A program made the translations under genes and the position numbers. Shown one piece after another: positions 16,526 to 24,942 of a stretch of 64,000 nt of DNA. Source of the DNA: SIG607 sp045533195 (GTDB taxonomy: Bacteria > Bacillota > Clostridia > Oscillospirales > Acutalibacteraceae); the NCBI GenBank assembly GCA_045533195.1, contig JAZSHI010000024.1, forward strand, positions 1-64,000, written 5' to 3'. Positions within the stretch are counted from its first letter, which is position 1, and each line of letters begins with the position of its first letter. The notes below the pieces were generated by a model. That model was not told the origin of the DNA. It was given only the letters and a program-made list of their open reading frames with translations, and searched no databases.

Positions 16526-17889
16526 TTTACACCCTGTGGAGTATCCTCTAATATGATACCCATTTCTTTAAGTTTATCACGGATAGCATCTGCTTCTTTG
16601 AAATTCTTTTCTTTTCTTGCCTGAGTACGCTTTGCAATAAGCTCTTCAACCTCGGCATCAAGACTATCGTTTTTACGGTTATAAAGGAAACCTAAAACGC
16701 CTGTAAGTTCATCAAAGACCTCTGCCATAGCATTAAGAGATTCTTTTTTTGCCCCTGCATCAATAGCCATATTAATATCCTTTGCAAGTGTAAATACGGC
16801 AGCAAGTGCATCTGCAGTATTAAGGTCATCCTCCATAGCCTCGATAAACTCATTTTTATGAAGCTCAACAAATTCGGGTTTCTCGCCGCCGTCCTCTGCG
16901 TGAGAAAGGGCAAAATCAATTCTGTCTCTGCAGTTATAAAGACGCTCAAGAGCGCTCTTTCCCTGTTCGATAATATCAATGGAATAGTTTATGGGGCTTC
17001 TGTAATGAGAGGAAATCATAAGATAACGAATAGGCTCATAACCGAATTTTTCAGCAACGTCACGAACTGTAAAGAAGTTGCCCAGAGATTTACTCATTTT
17101 GCGGTTGTCAACGTTAATAAAGCCGTTGTGCATCCAGAAACGCGCAAATTCCTGACCGTTAGCGGCTTCGCTCTGCGCAATTTCGTTTTCGTGATGGGGG
17201 AAGATAAGGTCCTGACCGCCGCAATGAATATCTATGGTCTTGCCGAGATATCTGCAGGACATAGCGGAACATTCAATGTGCCAACCCGGTCTGCCTTCTC
17301 CCCAAGGAGAGTTCCATTTGGGTTCGCCCGGCTTTGCGCCTTTCCAAAGACAGAAATCCATAGGGTCTTCCTTAATTTCGCCTACGGCAATTCTTGCGCC
17401 CGATTCAAGATCCTCAAGAGGCTGATGGGAGAGTTTTCCATACTCCTTAAACTTTTTGGCTCTGTAATATACGTCACCGCCCGATTCGTAAGCAAAGCCC
17501 TTTTCAATAAGGCTTTGGATAATCGAAATTATTTCATCGATATTTTCGGTGGCTCTGGGATGAACAGTGGCAGGTTTTACATTGAGTCCGTCAGAGTCGG
17601 TGCGAAACTCTTTTATGTAGCGTTCTGCTACCTCGGGCACAGTAATGCCCTCTTCATTTGCCTTTTTAATGAGTTTATCGTCAATATCGGTAAAATTCTG
17701 AACGTATTTTACCTTTATTCCGCGCCACTCAAGATAGCGGCGCAAAACGTCGAAAACGCAAAGCGGACGGGCATTACCGATATGAATAAAGTTATATACG
17801 GTAGGACCGCAAGCGTAAATTTTTACTTCGTTTTCATCAATGGGAACAAATTCCTGTTTCTCTCGTGTTAAGGTATTAAATATTTTCAT
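16510..17889 (-). CDS. cysS: Cysteinyl-tRNA synthetase
   Basis: 459 residues, standard length. The class I signatures are FIHIGNARP (HIGH-type) and KMSKSLGN. The active-site zinc ligands are in YACGPTVYN, HIECSAMS and FPHHENEIAQSE. It charges tRNA-Cys. The start is two bases after the cysE stop; both lie behind a T-box whose specifier reads TGC (Cys). Confidence 0.97.
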   Translation of the reverse strand: MKIFNTLTREKQEFVPIDENEVKIYACGPTVYNFIHIGNARPLCVFDVLRRYLEWRGIKVKYVQNFTDIDDKLIKKANEEGITVPEVAERYIKEFRTDSDGLNVKPATVHPRATENIDEIISIIQSLIEKGFAYESGGDVYYRAKKFKEYGKLSHQPLEDLESGARIAVGEIKEDPMDFCLWKGAKPGEPKWNSPWGEGRPGWHIECSAMSCRYLGKTIDIHCGGQDLIFPHHENEIAQSEAANGQEFARFWMHNGFINVDNRKMSKSLGNFFTVRDVAEKFGYEPIRYLMISSHYRSPINYSIDIIEQGKSALERLYNCRDRIDFALSHAEDGGEKPEFVELHKNEFIEAMEDDLNTADALAAVFTLAKDINMAIDAGAKKESLNAMAEVFDELTGVLGFLYNRKNDSLDAEVEELIAKRTQARKEKNFKEADAIRDKLKEMGIILEDTPQGVKWTRA

Positions 17890-17891
17890 AA

Positions 17892-18515
17892 CTATCGAAT
17901 TCCTTTCTCTTCAAGTTCTTTAATACGTTGTTCAAGTCTGCAAATTTCCTGAGCAACAGGATCGGGAATGTGAATCTGGTCAAGGGGCTGAACCTTTTCG
18001 CCGTTACGTCTTACCACCCTTGCAGGAACACCCACAACGGTACAGTCGGGGGGAACCTCCTCAAGCACAACGGCACCTGCGGCAATTCGTGAATTATCCC
18101 CTACTTTAAAGGGGCCAAGCACCTTAGCGCCGGCGCTTATCATAACATTGTTTCCAATGGTGGGGTGACGTTTGCCCGTATCCTTACCGGTACCGCCCAA
18201 AGTTACGCCCTGATAAATCAGTACGTCGTCGCCTATTTCGGTGGTCTCACCGATTACTATTCCAACACCGTGGTCAATAACAAGACGTCTGCCTATGGTA
18301 GCGCCGGGATGAATTTCTATTCCCGTTTTTCTTACACAGTCCTGAGAAATCCATCTTGCTATAAACTTAAAACCGTGTTTATAGAAAAAATGTGACCATC
18401 GGTGCATACGTATTGCCTTTACACCGGGATAAAGGAAAAATATCTCAAACCAGCTTCTTGCCGCAGGATCTCTTTCCTTTACCGCGCGAATATCTTCAAA
18501 TGTTTTTATTAACAA
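17892..18515 (-). CDS. cysE: Serine O-acetyltransferase
   Basis: 207 residues from a TTG start at 18515. This start is chosen because AAGGAG lies nine bases upstream and because longer frames would run back into the T-box leader. Residue 2 onward (LIKTFEDIRAVKERDPAA) matches the family N-terminus. The C-terminal half is a left-handed beta-helix of hexapeptide repeats with the catalytic DHGVGIVIGETTEIGD region. It makes O-acetylserine from serine and acetyl-CoA, the first step of cysteine synthesis. It is first in the cysE-cysS-methyltransferase operon. Confidence 0.93.
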   Translation of the reverse strand: MLIKTFEDIRAVKERDPAARSWFEIFFLYPGVKAIRMHRWSHFFYKHGFKFIARWISQDCVRKTGIEIHPGATIGRRLVIDHGVGIVIGETTEIGDDVLIYQGVTLGGTGKDTGKRHPTIGNNVMISAGAKVLGPFKVGDNSRIAAGAVVLEEVPPDCTVVGVPARVVRRNGEKVQPLDQIHIPDPVAQEICRLEQRIKELEEKGIR

Positions 18516-18547
18516 TACTCTTCTCTCCTTAAGTATAATAAATCTTT

Positions 18548-18578
18548 CGGGACGATGTGGGCATCGTCCCCTACAAAA
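18548..18578. repeat. 31-bp palindromic repeat, copy 1 (inside the cysE leader)
   Basis: A GGGACGATG/CATCGTCCC hairpin with a CTACAAAA flank. The 31 bases are identical, inverted, to 36081-36111. It sits between the T-box terminator and the cysE ribosome site, so it is transcribed in the cysE mRNA. Confidence 0.8.
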
Positions 18579-18580
18579 AA

Positions 18581-18802
18581 GCCTCTGATATTGCACAGCA
18601 ATATCAGAGGCGAATAATCGCGGTTCCACTCCGTTTTATAACTTAAAACTTTAACGCAGTTTTACGTCTTTGGATACTAAAATTTCCCCAAAGAAGCTAA
18701 CGGGCGCAATTCATTTAATCTGCTTTCCCGTATGCCCTTTCAGTCGGTGAGGCATACTCCCTGTCGGCGCAAGAAAAAACTACTGTTTCCCGAATCATCG
18801 CT
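18581..18802 (-). ncRNA. Cysteine T-box leader with terminator
   Basis: The T-box sequence reads GGAGTGGAACCGCG on the minus strand (18619-18632). It is followed by a 14-base terminator stem (18581-18594 with 18598-18611) and six U's. Stem I lies at about 18700-18802 and contains a TGC triplet (18706-18708) in its 3' specifier-loop region, flanked by GAAT. Uncharged tRNA-Cys would favour the antiterminator and turn on cysE-cysS-methyltransferase. The specifier position is inferred from the downstream genes and from position in the stem. Confidence 0.93.
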
Positions 18803-18815
18803 TTTCTTTTTTTAT

Positions 18816-18844
18816 ATTATATGCATTAAACCTGTTTTTGTCAA
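18816..18844 (-). promoter_or_regulatory. Consensus sigma-A promoter of the cysE T-box operon
   Basis: Perfect TTGACA (18839-18844), 17-base spacer, perfect TATAAT (18816-18821). Transcription should start at the 5' end of the T-box leader. Confidence 0.9.
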
Positions 18845-18857
18845 GTGCACGTAAGTA

Positions 18858-19355
18858 TTATTCCATTTTCTCTTTTATATATTCTATTACTTCGTTAGGA
18901 TTTATTTTAAGTCCAAAAGCAAATTCATTATATAAGATATTTTCTGCATTGGAAAAGGTTATCGCATCCACAGAATGAAGACGGTGTTTTGTTTTACTAA
19001 GCTCTTCGCCCTGAAGATAAATACAGCTTACCAGCCTGATAAGTGAATATAAATCGCCGGAGCGTATTATTTCCTTAAAAACTTCGTTTCGCTTATTATC
19101 GTCCTCTATCCAGCAAAGCGGCTCTTCTTTAGCCTTTAAAATTATTTCATCGATTTCTTTTTTATCGACGGCGTATCTGATTTTTCCAACCAGTTCTTCA
19201 TTGTCGGATGGCACGTAAACAGCAGAGCCTTTTTGATAAACAGGTTTTAAAACAAAATACTCTCTTTCCTTACCCGCCGTATTCATTTTAATTACATCGG
19301 TGATTTCACATACACCTGTAGTGCTATAGCTGACGAAATCTCCCTTTTTGAACAT
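18858..19355 (-). CDS. CarD-family transcriptional regulator
   Basis: 165 residues from the ATG at 19355, with AGAGGTGA upstream. The N-terminal RNA-polymerase-interacting domain is clear (FKKGDFVSYSTTGVCEITD, VLKPVYQKGSAVYVPSDN), followed by a helical C-terminal domain. CarD/CdnL proteins bind RNA polymerase beta and stabilise open promoter complexes. A nine-base stem (19364-19395) holds the Shine-Dalgarno region in its 3' arm, so translation may be modulated. It converges with nothing and ends before the cysE promoter. Confidence 0.9.
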   Translation of the reverse strand: MFKKGDFVSYSTTGVCEITDVIKMNTAGKEREYFVLKPVYQKGSAVYVPSDNEELVGKIRYAVDKKEIDEIILKAKEEPLCWIEDDNKRNEVFKEIIRSGDLYSLIRLVSCIYLQGEELSKTKHRLHSVDAITFSNAENILYNEFAFGLKINPNEVIEYIKEKME

Positions 19356-19363
19356 AAAAATCA

Positions 19364-19395
19364 CCTCTGAATCTATTGTAGCATAAATTCAGAGG
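19364..19395 (-). promoter_or_regulatory. Hairpin overlapping the carD ribosome-binding site
   Basis: CCTCTGAAT/ATTCAGAGG with a 14-base loop and no U run. In the carD mRNA the 3' arm contains AGAGG of the Shine-Dalgarno. It could instead be a weak end-structure for pgsA. Confidence 0.45.
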
Positions 19396-19412
19396 CCGAT
19401 GTAAGTAAAATT

Positions 19413-19997
19413 TTATTTTGTTGTATTAACAAATTCTTTGTTCTGATAGAGATAAATGGCTCCCGAAATCACGCAAAGAACGGTACTTGCCCAAAGCACA
19501 ACGTTAAAGCCTATATCAAGTCCCTTTTCAATAAGTCCGCCGTCGACAAAGAACCATTCCTTTAGCTGTGCAAATGCAATGCCTAAAACTATAGCGGCAA
19601 TTTGGGTTACGGTTTTAAGTTTTCCCCAAATATTTGCGGCAATAACCTTCTTGGTTTCACTGCTTACAACAATGAGTCTGAGGGAAGAAATAAGGAATTC
19701 TCTGAATAGAACGATAAATACTACCCATGTAATCTGCCAACCGATATTATGCGCAATAAAGCCTAAAAATGCAGAAGTAGTAAGCATTTTATCGGCAAGT
19801 GGATCAAGGAATTTGCCGAAAGAGGTAACAAGGTTTCTTGCTCTTGCAATTTTGCCGTCAAGCATATCGGTAAATGCGGCAACGCCGAAAACTATGAGAG
19901 ATAGTAAATAGTGATTGGGAAATTCAATAAGCATAAGAGCCATAAATACGGGGGTTAAAATTATACGAAGTACAGTAAGTTTATTGGGCAGATTCAT
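19413..19997 (-). CDS. pgsA: CDP-diacylglycerol-glycerol-3-phosphate 3-phosphatidyltransferase
   Basis: 194 residues with about five membrane helices. The CDP-alcohol phosphotransferase signature is intact: D-G, A-R, G, D, D in the segment from MLDGKIARARN to GKFLDPLADK. It makes phosphatidylglycerol phosphate in the membrane. The ATG at 19997 overlaps the end of rimO, the last gene before it in this leftward unit. Confidence 0.93.
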   Translation of the reverse strand: MNLPNKLTVLRIILTPVFMALMLIEFPNHYLLSLIVFGVAAFTDMLDGKIARARNLVTSFGKFLDPLADKMLTTSAFLGFIAHNIGWQITWVVFIVLFREFLISSLRLIVVSSETKKVIAANIWGKLKTVTQIAAIVLGIAFAQLKEWFFVDGGLIEKGLDIGFNVVLWASTVLCVISGAIYLYQNKEFVNTTK

Positions 19998-21318
19998 CAC
20001 ACATTTCTCCTAACAAATCATATTCTATTGAGTCGTTGACCGTCACGTCAACGAATTCTCCGAAATTAAGGGGGCGGGTTGCAAAGAAGAATATTTTTCC
20101 GTCAACCTCGGGCGCATCAAAGGGAGTTCTTCCGAAATAGCACTTAAGATAATCGTCATAGCCTTCAACTAAAACGGTTACCCTCTCACCGATTTTTTCT
20201 TCATTTTTCTCGGCTGAAATTACCATCTGGTCATCCATAATTAAGGAAAGTCGGTCTTCCTTAGTCTGCGCATCTATTTGACCGTCAAAGGTGGCGGCAA
20301 CGGTATCCTCTTCAGGCGAATAGGCAAAGCAACCGAGTCTTTCAAAACGGGTATCCTTTATAAACTGATGAAGCTCAGCGAACTGTTCCTCAGTCTCACC
20401 GGGGAAGCCCGTAATAAAGGTGGTGCGAAGGGTGATTCCCTCAACCTTGCTTCTTATTTTTTCAATAAGAGCGGTAATGCTTTTTCTGTCGCCTTTCCTA
20501 TTCATTCTCTTTAAAATATCACCGTTAATATGCTGAAGGGGAATATCAAGATACTTAACGATTTTTTCATTTTCGTTTATTACGTTAAGTAGCTTATCGG
20601 TTATTCTTTCGGGATAGGTGTATAAAACCCTTATCCACTTTAGTTTTTCGATTTTACTAAGTTCTTCAAGCAGTTCAGGAAGTTTACTTTCACCGTATAA
20701 ATCCTCGCCGTAAGCGGTAGTATCCTGCGCTACCACAACTATTTCTCTTACTCCGCCCTCAACAAGCTTTTCCGCTTCCTTTACACAGCTTTCAATGGTA
20801 CGGCTTCGCATTTTTCCGCGAATCAGCGGAATTGCACAGTAAGTACAGCAGTTATTACAGCCGTCTGCTATCTTTAAATAGGCGGTAAAGGGGTAACTGC
20901 CTAAAATTCTTTCTCCGTCTAAACTTAAATCGGATTTTTTGCCAAAGTGATTTTTCTTTTTGCCGTCTAAGGCTTCACTAACGATTTTTGCAATATCCTT
21001 ATTTGAGCCTATGCCCACAACCACGTCAACCTCGGGAATTTCCTCGGTTATATCGTCCTTATAGCGTTCGGCAAGACAGCCTGTTACTATTAATGCCTTT
21101 AAATTGCCTTCCTTTTTATAGGCAGCGGCTTCAAGGATGTTTTCAATAGCCTCTTCCTTAGCACTTTCTATAAATCCGCAGGTGTTTATGATTATTGCAT
21201 CAGCCTCGGCTTCTTCTACGCCGATTATAAACCCTGCATCAGCAAGGCTTTTAAGCATTACCTCGGCATCAACCTGATTTTTGGGACAACCAAGGGATAC
21301 CATTGCTATTTTTTTCAT
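19981..21318 (-). CDS. rimO: Ribosomal protein S12 methylthiotransferase
   Basis: 445 residues. The N-terminal MTTase domain (SLGCPKNQVDAEVM) is followed by the radical-SAM motif CNNCCTYCAIPLIRG and a C-terminal TRAM domain. It methylthiolates Asp88-type aspartate of S12. It is four bases after the recX stop. Confidence 0.95.
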   Translation of the reverse strand: MKKIAMVSLGCPKNQVDAEVMLKSLADAGFIIGVEEAEADAIIINTCGFIESAKEEAIENILEAAAYKKEGNLKALIVTGCLAERYKDDITEEIPEVDVVVGIGSNKDIAKIVSEALDGKKKNHFGKKSDLSLDGERILGSYPFTAYLKIADGCNNCCTYCAIPLIRGKMRSRTIESCVKEAEKLVEGGVREIVVVAQDTTAYGEDLYGESKLPELLEELSKIEKLKWIRVLYTYPERITDKLLNVINENEKIVKYLDIPLQHINGDILKRMNRKGDRKSITALIEKIRSKVEGITLRTTFITGFPGETEEQFAELHQFIKDTRFERLGCFAYSPEEDTVAATFDGQIDAQTKEDRLSLIMDDQMVISAEKNEEKIGERVTVLVEGYDDYLKCYFGRTPFDAPEVDGKIFFFATRPLNFGEFVDVTVNDSIEYDLLGEMCDESAQ

Positions 21319-21322
21319 TTTT

Positions 21323-21937
21323 TTACTCCTCTGAATTAAATACGTCCAGTTTCATAACGCTGTTTATATCGGAAAACAAAAATCCGCTTCTTATCAGCGA
21401 ATTGGTTACCTTCCTTACGCCTTCGGTTTCATACAGCTTATTTTTATATTTAGAATTTAATAAATTTCTTATTTTTTCCTGTTCGAAAAGGCTGTCGTAA
21501 ATACAGATTTCCTTTGCCCTTTCGCTGCTTATACCTGATGTAATCAGCTTTTCCTTTGTGGCGCGGTTGGAAAGATTGTTTTCATCGCATTTTTCCTTAA
21601 GGCGCAAAGCATAGCTTTCGTCGTTTATGTAACCCAGCTCCTTACAGCGTTTAACCGTTTCCTCAACGCACCACGGGGCAAAGCCCGTTTTTAAAAGCTT
21701 TGCCCTCAGGTTTTTTTCACTTATACTGCTATTTGATAAATAGTAAAATGCTCTGTTTTTGCATCTTAAAAAATCGGAACGGTCTTCAAGGTCATTAGCC
21801 GCGTCTTCGCTTATTTCATCCCCCGCTTTAAGAGAGAGGGTTTCAAAAAAGCTTTTATCAAGGTTAATGTAGGTGCCGTCATCAAAACGAACCTCTAAAA
21901 TATGTCCCCGTCGGCGCAGTATTTCGGTTACCTTCAT
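21323..21937 (-). CDS. recX: RecX regulatory protein
   Basis: 204 residues of tandem three-helix repeats (for example LSNSSISEKNLRAKLLKTGF and RCKELGYINDESYALRL). RecX modulates RecA filaments. Its start overlaps the recA stop by one base (TAATG), the classical arrangement. Confidence 0.93.
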   Translation of the reverse strand: MKVTEILRRRGHILEVRFDDGTYINLDKSFFETLSLKAGDEISEDAANDLEDRSDFLRCKNRAFYYLSNSSISEKNLRAKLLKTGFAPWCVEETVKRCKELGYINDESYALRLKEKCDENNLSNRATKEKLITSGISSERAKEICIYDSLFEQEKIRNLLNSKYKNKLYETEGVRKVTNSLIRSGFLFSDINSVMKLDVFNSEE

Positions 21938-23043
21938 TATTCGTCAACCGCTATGTCGATATTTACCTTTTTGCGTTTGCGGGGTTCCTCATTGGTCACC
22001 TGGGCAGGAGCGCTTACGGGAGTATTGGCAGGTGCCTTTGTCTCCGGCTTTGCAGTCTTTTCTGCCATAGCTACAGTTATTTTTTCCTCTAACTCCTTCA
22101 TAAGCTCAGGGTTATCGAGAAGCAACTGCTTTACGTTATCTCTACCCTGACCTATACGGGTTTCGCCGTAATAGAACCAAGCGCCGCTACGGGAAAGAAT
22201 ACCAAGCTTTAATCCGGTATCAACAATTTCTCCCTCTTTGGAGATGCCTTTACCGTACATAATATCAAATTCTGCTTCCTTAAAGGGAGGCGCAATTTTA
22301 TTCTTAACGATTTTTGCTCTTGTGCGGTTACCGACAACTTCACCGCCAACCTTAATGGACTCAACCCTTCTTACGTCAATTCTTACCGAAGCATAGAACT
22401 TTAAGGCTCTGCCGCCTGTGGTGGTTTCGCTGCTTCCGTACATAACGCCGATTTTATCTCTTAACTGGTTAATGAAAATTGCGGTACAGTTAGATTTGGA
22501 AAGAGCGCCCGTAAGCTTTCTGAGGGATTGTGACATAAGTCTTGCGTGAAGACCTACGTGGCTGTCTCCCATATCGCCTTCGATTTCAGCCTTAGGCACA
22601 AGGGCGGCAACAGAGTCGATAATAATTACGTCAACTGCAGCGCTTCTGACCAGCGCTTCAGCAATTTCCAAAGCCTGTTCACCTGTGTCGGGCTGAGAAA
22701 CTAAAAGGGAATCAATGTCAACACCCAGCGCCTGAGAATAGGTAGGATCAAGGGCGTGTTCAACGTCGATAAATGCGGCAGTACCGCCCATTTTCTGAGC
22801 CTCTGCCACTACGTGAAGGGCAAGGGTGGTTTTACCTGAGGATTCGGGCCCGTAAATTTCAATAATTCTGCCCTTGGGCACACCGCCTATGCCGAGAGCA
22901 AGGTCAAGACCAAGGGAACCTGTGGGAATATGGTCAACCTTCATATTTACATTCTCGCCAAGACGCATAATTGCGCCTTTACCAAACTGCTTTTCAATAT
23001 TAGCAAGTGCCGTTTCAAGTGCTTTGCTTCTGTCTTCTGCCAT
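21937..23043 (-). CDS. recA: Recombinase A
   Basis: 368 residues. Walker A GPESSGKTT, the L1/L2 region including GGRALKFYASVRIDVRR, and a C-terminal disordered tail rich in Pro and Ala then basic and acidic residues. It performs strand exchange and activates the SOS response. Upstream of recX-rimO-pgsA. No obvious LexA box was found in the 32-base prmC-recA gap, so it may be read from upstream. Confidence 0.98.
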   Translation of the reverse strand: MAEDRSKALETALANIEKQFGKGAIMRLGENVNMKVDHIPTGSLGLDLALGIGGVPKGRIIEIYGPESSGKTTLALHVVAEAQKMGGTAAFIDVEHALDPTYSQALGVDIDSLLVSQPDTGEQALEIAEALVRSAAVDVIIIDSVAALVPKAEIEGDMGDSHVGLHARLMSQSLRKLTGALSKSNCTAIFINQLRDKIGVMYGSSETTTGGRALKFYASVRIDVRRVESIKVGGEVVGNRTRAKIVKNKIAPPFKEAEFDIMYGKGISKEGEIVDTGLKLGILSRSGAWFYYGETRIGQGRDNVKQLLLDNPELMKELEEKITVAMAEKTAKPETKAPANTPVSAPAQVTNEEPRKRKKVNIDIAVDE

Positions 23044-23075
23044 ATCTATATATCTCCTTTTGGTTTATTGTGTAA

Positions 23076-23924
23076 TCAGTATACCCTAGCCACAGTACCA
23101 TAAACGACTCTGTGTATGCCGTTTATATCCTTAGCAGTGCCAATATCCTTAAGTCCCGCCTGTTCCATAAGAGAAATAACCGCTTCCCTTTGGTCATAAC
23201 CTACTTCAAGAGCTATCATACCGCCGTCTCTGACAAATTCGGGATATCTGCGAAGAATAACTCTATAGAAATCAAGTCCGTCCTCACCGCCGTAAAGGGC
23301 GCTGTCAGGCTCCTTTAAAACCTCTTCGCTTAAATTTTCCATATCCCGAGCATTTATATAGGGAGGGTTGCTAACAATAAGGTCGTACTGTCCGTCGGGA
23401 ATATAATCAAAAACGTCTGCCTTCTCCAAAAACAGAGTCTCACTGCTGTTTTTATGAATATTCTTTTCGCAGTAAGAATAAGGAACGTCATATTTTTCAA
23501 CCAAGGTGACACTGCTTTCCTTAAATCTGTTTGCAATGGTAATTCCTACACAGCCGCTTCCTGCGCAAAGGTCAAGCACCCTTGCCTTTTCGTTTTTCTT
23601 CATAAACTCAAAGGCGGTATCAACCAAGGTCTCGGTATCGGCTCTCGGAATAAGACATCCTTCTCCCACAAAGAAATTAAGCCCGTAAAAGCTCCATTCA
23701 CCTAAAATATACTGTAAGGGATAATGGTCAAGTCTTTGACCTACTATCGACCTCCACATAGTCTCCTGCATCATATCAAGGCTGTCGGCATAGTGGGTTA
23801 TTATTTCATTATTGGAAAGCTTGGTAATATATCTTATAATCTGTCTTGCTTCAAAGGAGCTGTCTTCTATTCCTGCATCCTTTAGAAGCTTTTTAGACTG
23901 TTGATAACACTCAAATATTGTCAT
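23076..23924 (-). CDS. prmC: Release factor glutamine methyltransferase
   Basis: 282 residues. An N-terminal helical domain is followed by a SAM fold with DLCAGSGCVGITIA and the catalytic NPPYINARDME. It methylates the Gln of GGQ in RF1/RF2. It overlaps the DUF1385 gene by 14 bases. Confidence 0.95.
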   Translation of the reverse strand: MTIFECYQQSKKLLKDAGIEDSSFEARQIIRYITKLSNNEIITHYADSLDMMQETMWRSIVGQRLDHYPLQYILGEWSFYGLNFFVGEGCLIPRADTETLVDTAFEFMKKNEKARVLDLCAGSGCVGITIANRFKESSVTLVEKYDVPYSYCEKNIHKNSSETLFLEKADVFDYIPDGQYDLIVSNPPYINARDMENLSEEVLKEPDSALYGGEDGLDFYRVILRRYPEFVRDGGMIALEVGYDQREAVISLMEQAGLKDIGTAKDINGIHRVVYGTVARVY

Positions 23925-24942
23925 TTTCTTGCTCTGCTTCCTCTGCTTCTTCTACTGTTTCTTCCTCTAATTTAGGCAAAAACTTCTCTTTATCCTCATC
24001 ACTCAGTACCTCACCCAGAGCGGCGATTGCAATTTCCAGCATAGAGTCATCAGGCTCCTTAGTGGTAATGCGCTGTACCCATACACCAGGGGCTGAAATA
24101 ATTTTAGTTATAATGTTATCATACTTTCCGCAAAGTTTTAAAACTTCATATCCTACACCGCAGATAAGAGGTACCATAGCAATTTTTATAAGCGACCAGA
24201 CAATTCTGTTTGAATAAACGTCTTTAAAAGCTACTTGAACAAGGGTGGAAAAAATAACGCTTATGATTATCATAAGAATTAAAAAGGAGGTTCCGCAACG
24301 GGGATGAAAACGCTTTTGCTTTCTTGCGTTTTCTACCGTAAGAGGAAGTCCTGCTTCATAGCAGAAAATGGTTTTATGTTCAGCACCGTGATACTGAAAA
24401 ACCCTTTTAATATCCTTCATAAAGGACACGCCTATAACGTAGGCTAAAAATATTATAAGCTTTATGCTCTGCTCGATAATCGAACGAACAATGGGGCTGA
24501 ACTCCTCTACGTTAAAAAGAAGCTTAAGACCGTCAACTGCAAGTCGGGGCAGATACATAAAAAGGGCAAAGCAAAGGGCAAGGGCAAGTACCATAGCGAT
24601 TGCCGAAATAACCGCCCAGGTGCCGTTGCTCATTTTTTTGGTTTCGCCCGTTTTTTCATCAACCTCATCGGCATAGCCCGATTTATCGGCGGAAATCATC
24701 ATAGCCTTATAGCCAGAAATCATTGATTCCGCAAAGCCTACCACACCGCGTATAATGGGGATAGCAAAAAATTTGCACCTGTCCTTAACGGACTTGTCCT
24801 TCATATGCGTTATATCAATACTTCCGTCGGGAAGTCTTACGGCAAGGGCGCTTGGCTTATTTGGAGACTTCATCATAATTCCTTCAATAAGCGCCTGACC
24901 GCCAATTGAAGTAAATTTACACTTTTTGCATTTTTTACTCAT
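23911..24942 (-). CDS. DUF1385 (YqhQ-like) membrane protein
   Basis: 343 residues. Family hallmarks include GGQALIEGIMMKSP at the N-terminus, YHGAEHKTIFCYE in the middle, several membrane helices, and an acidic C-terminal tail. The function is unknown; in clostridia it is often next to prmC and rpmE. It overlaps the kinase gene by eight bases. Confidence 0.9.
   Translation of the reverse strand: MSKKCKKCKFTSIGGQALIEGIMMKSPNKPSALAVRLPDGSIDITHMKDKSVKDRCKFFAIPIIRGVVGFAESMISGYKAMMISADKSGYADEVDEKTGETKKMSNGTWAVISAIAMVLALALCFALFMYLPRLAVDGLKLLFNVEEFSPIVRSIIEQSIKLIIFLAYVIGVSFMKDIKRVFQYHGAEHKTIFCYEAGLPLTVENARKQKRFHPRCGTSFLILMIIISVIFSTLVQVAFKDVYSNRIVWSLIKIAMVPLICGVGYEVLKLCGKYDNIITKIISAPGVWVQRITTKEPDDSMLEIAIAALGEVLSDEDKEKFLPKLEEETVEEAEEAEQENDNI

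Noticed and set aside
16858..17871. 337-codon open frame on the plus strand
   Set aside because: Antisense to cysS; a codon-bias shadow.
18515..18629. Upstream extension of CysE by 38 residues
   Set aside because: The extension would translate part of the T-box terminator and the palindromic repeat; the TTG with a ribosome site matches the family start.
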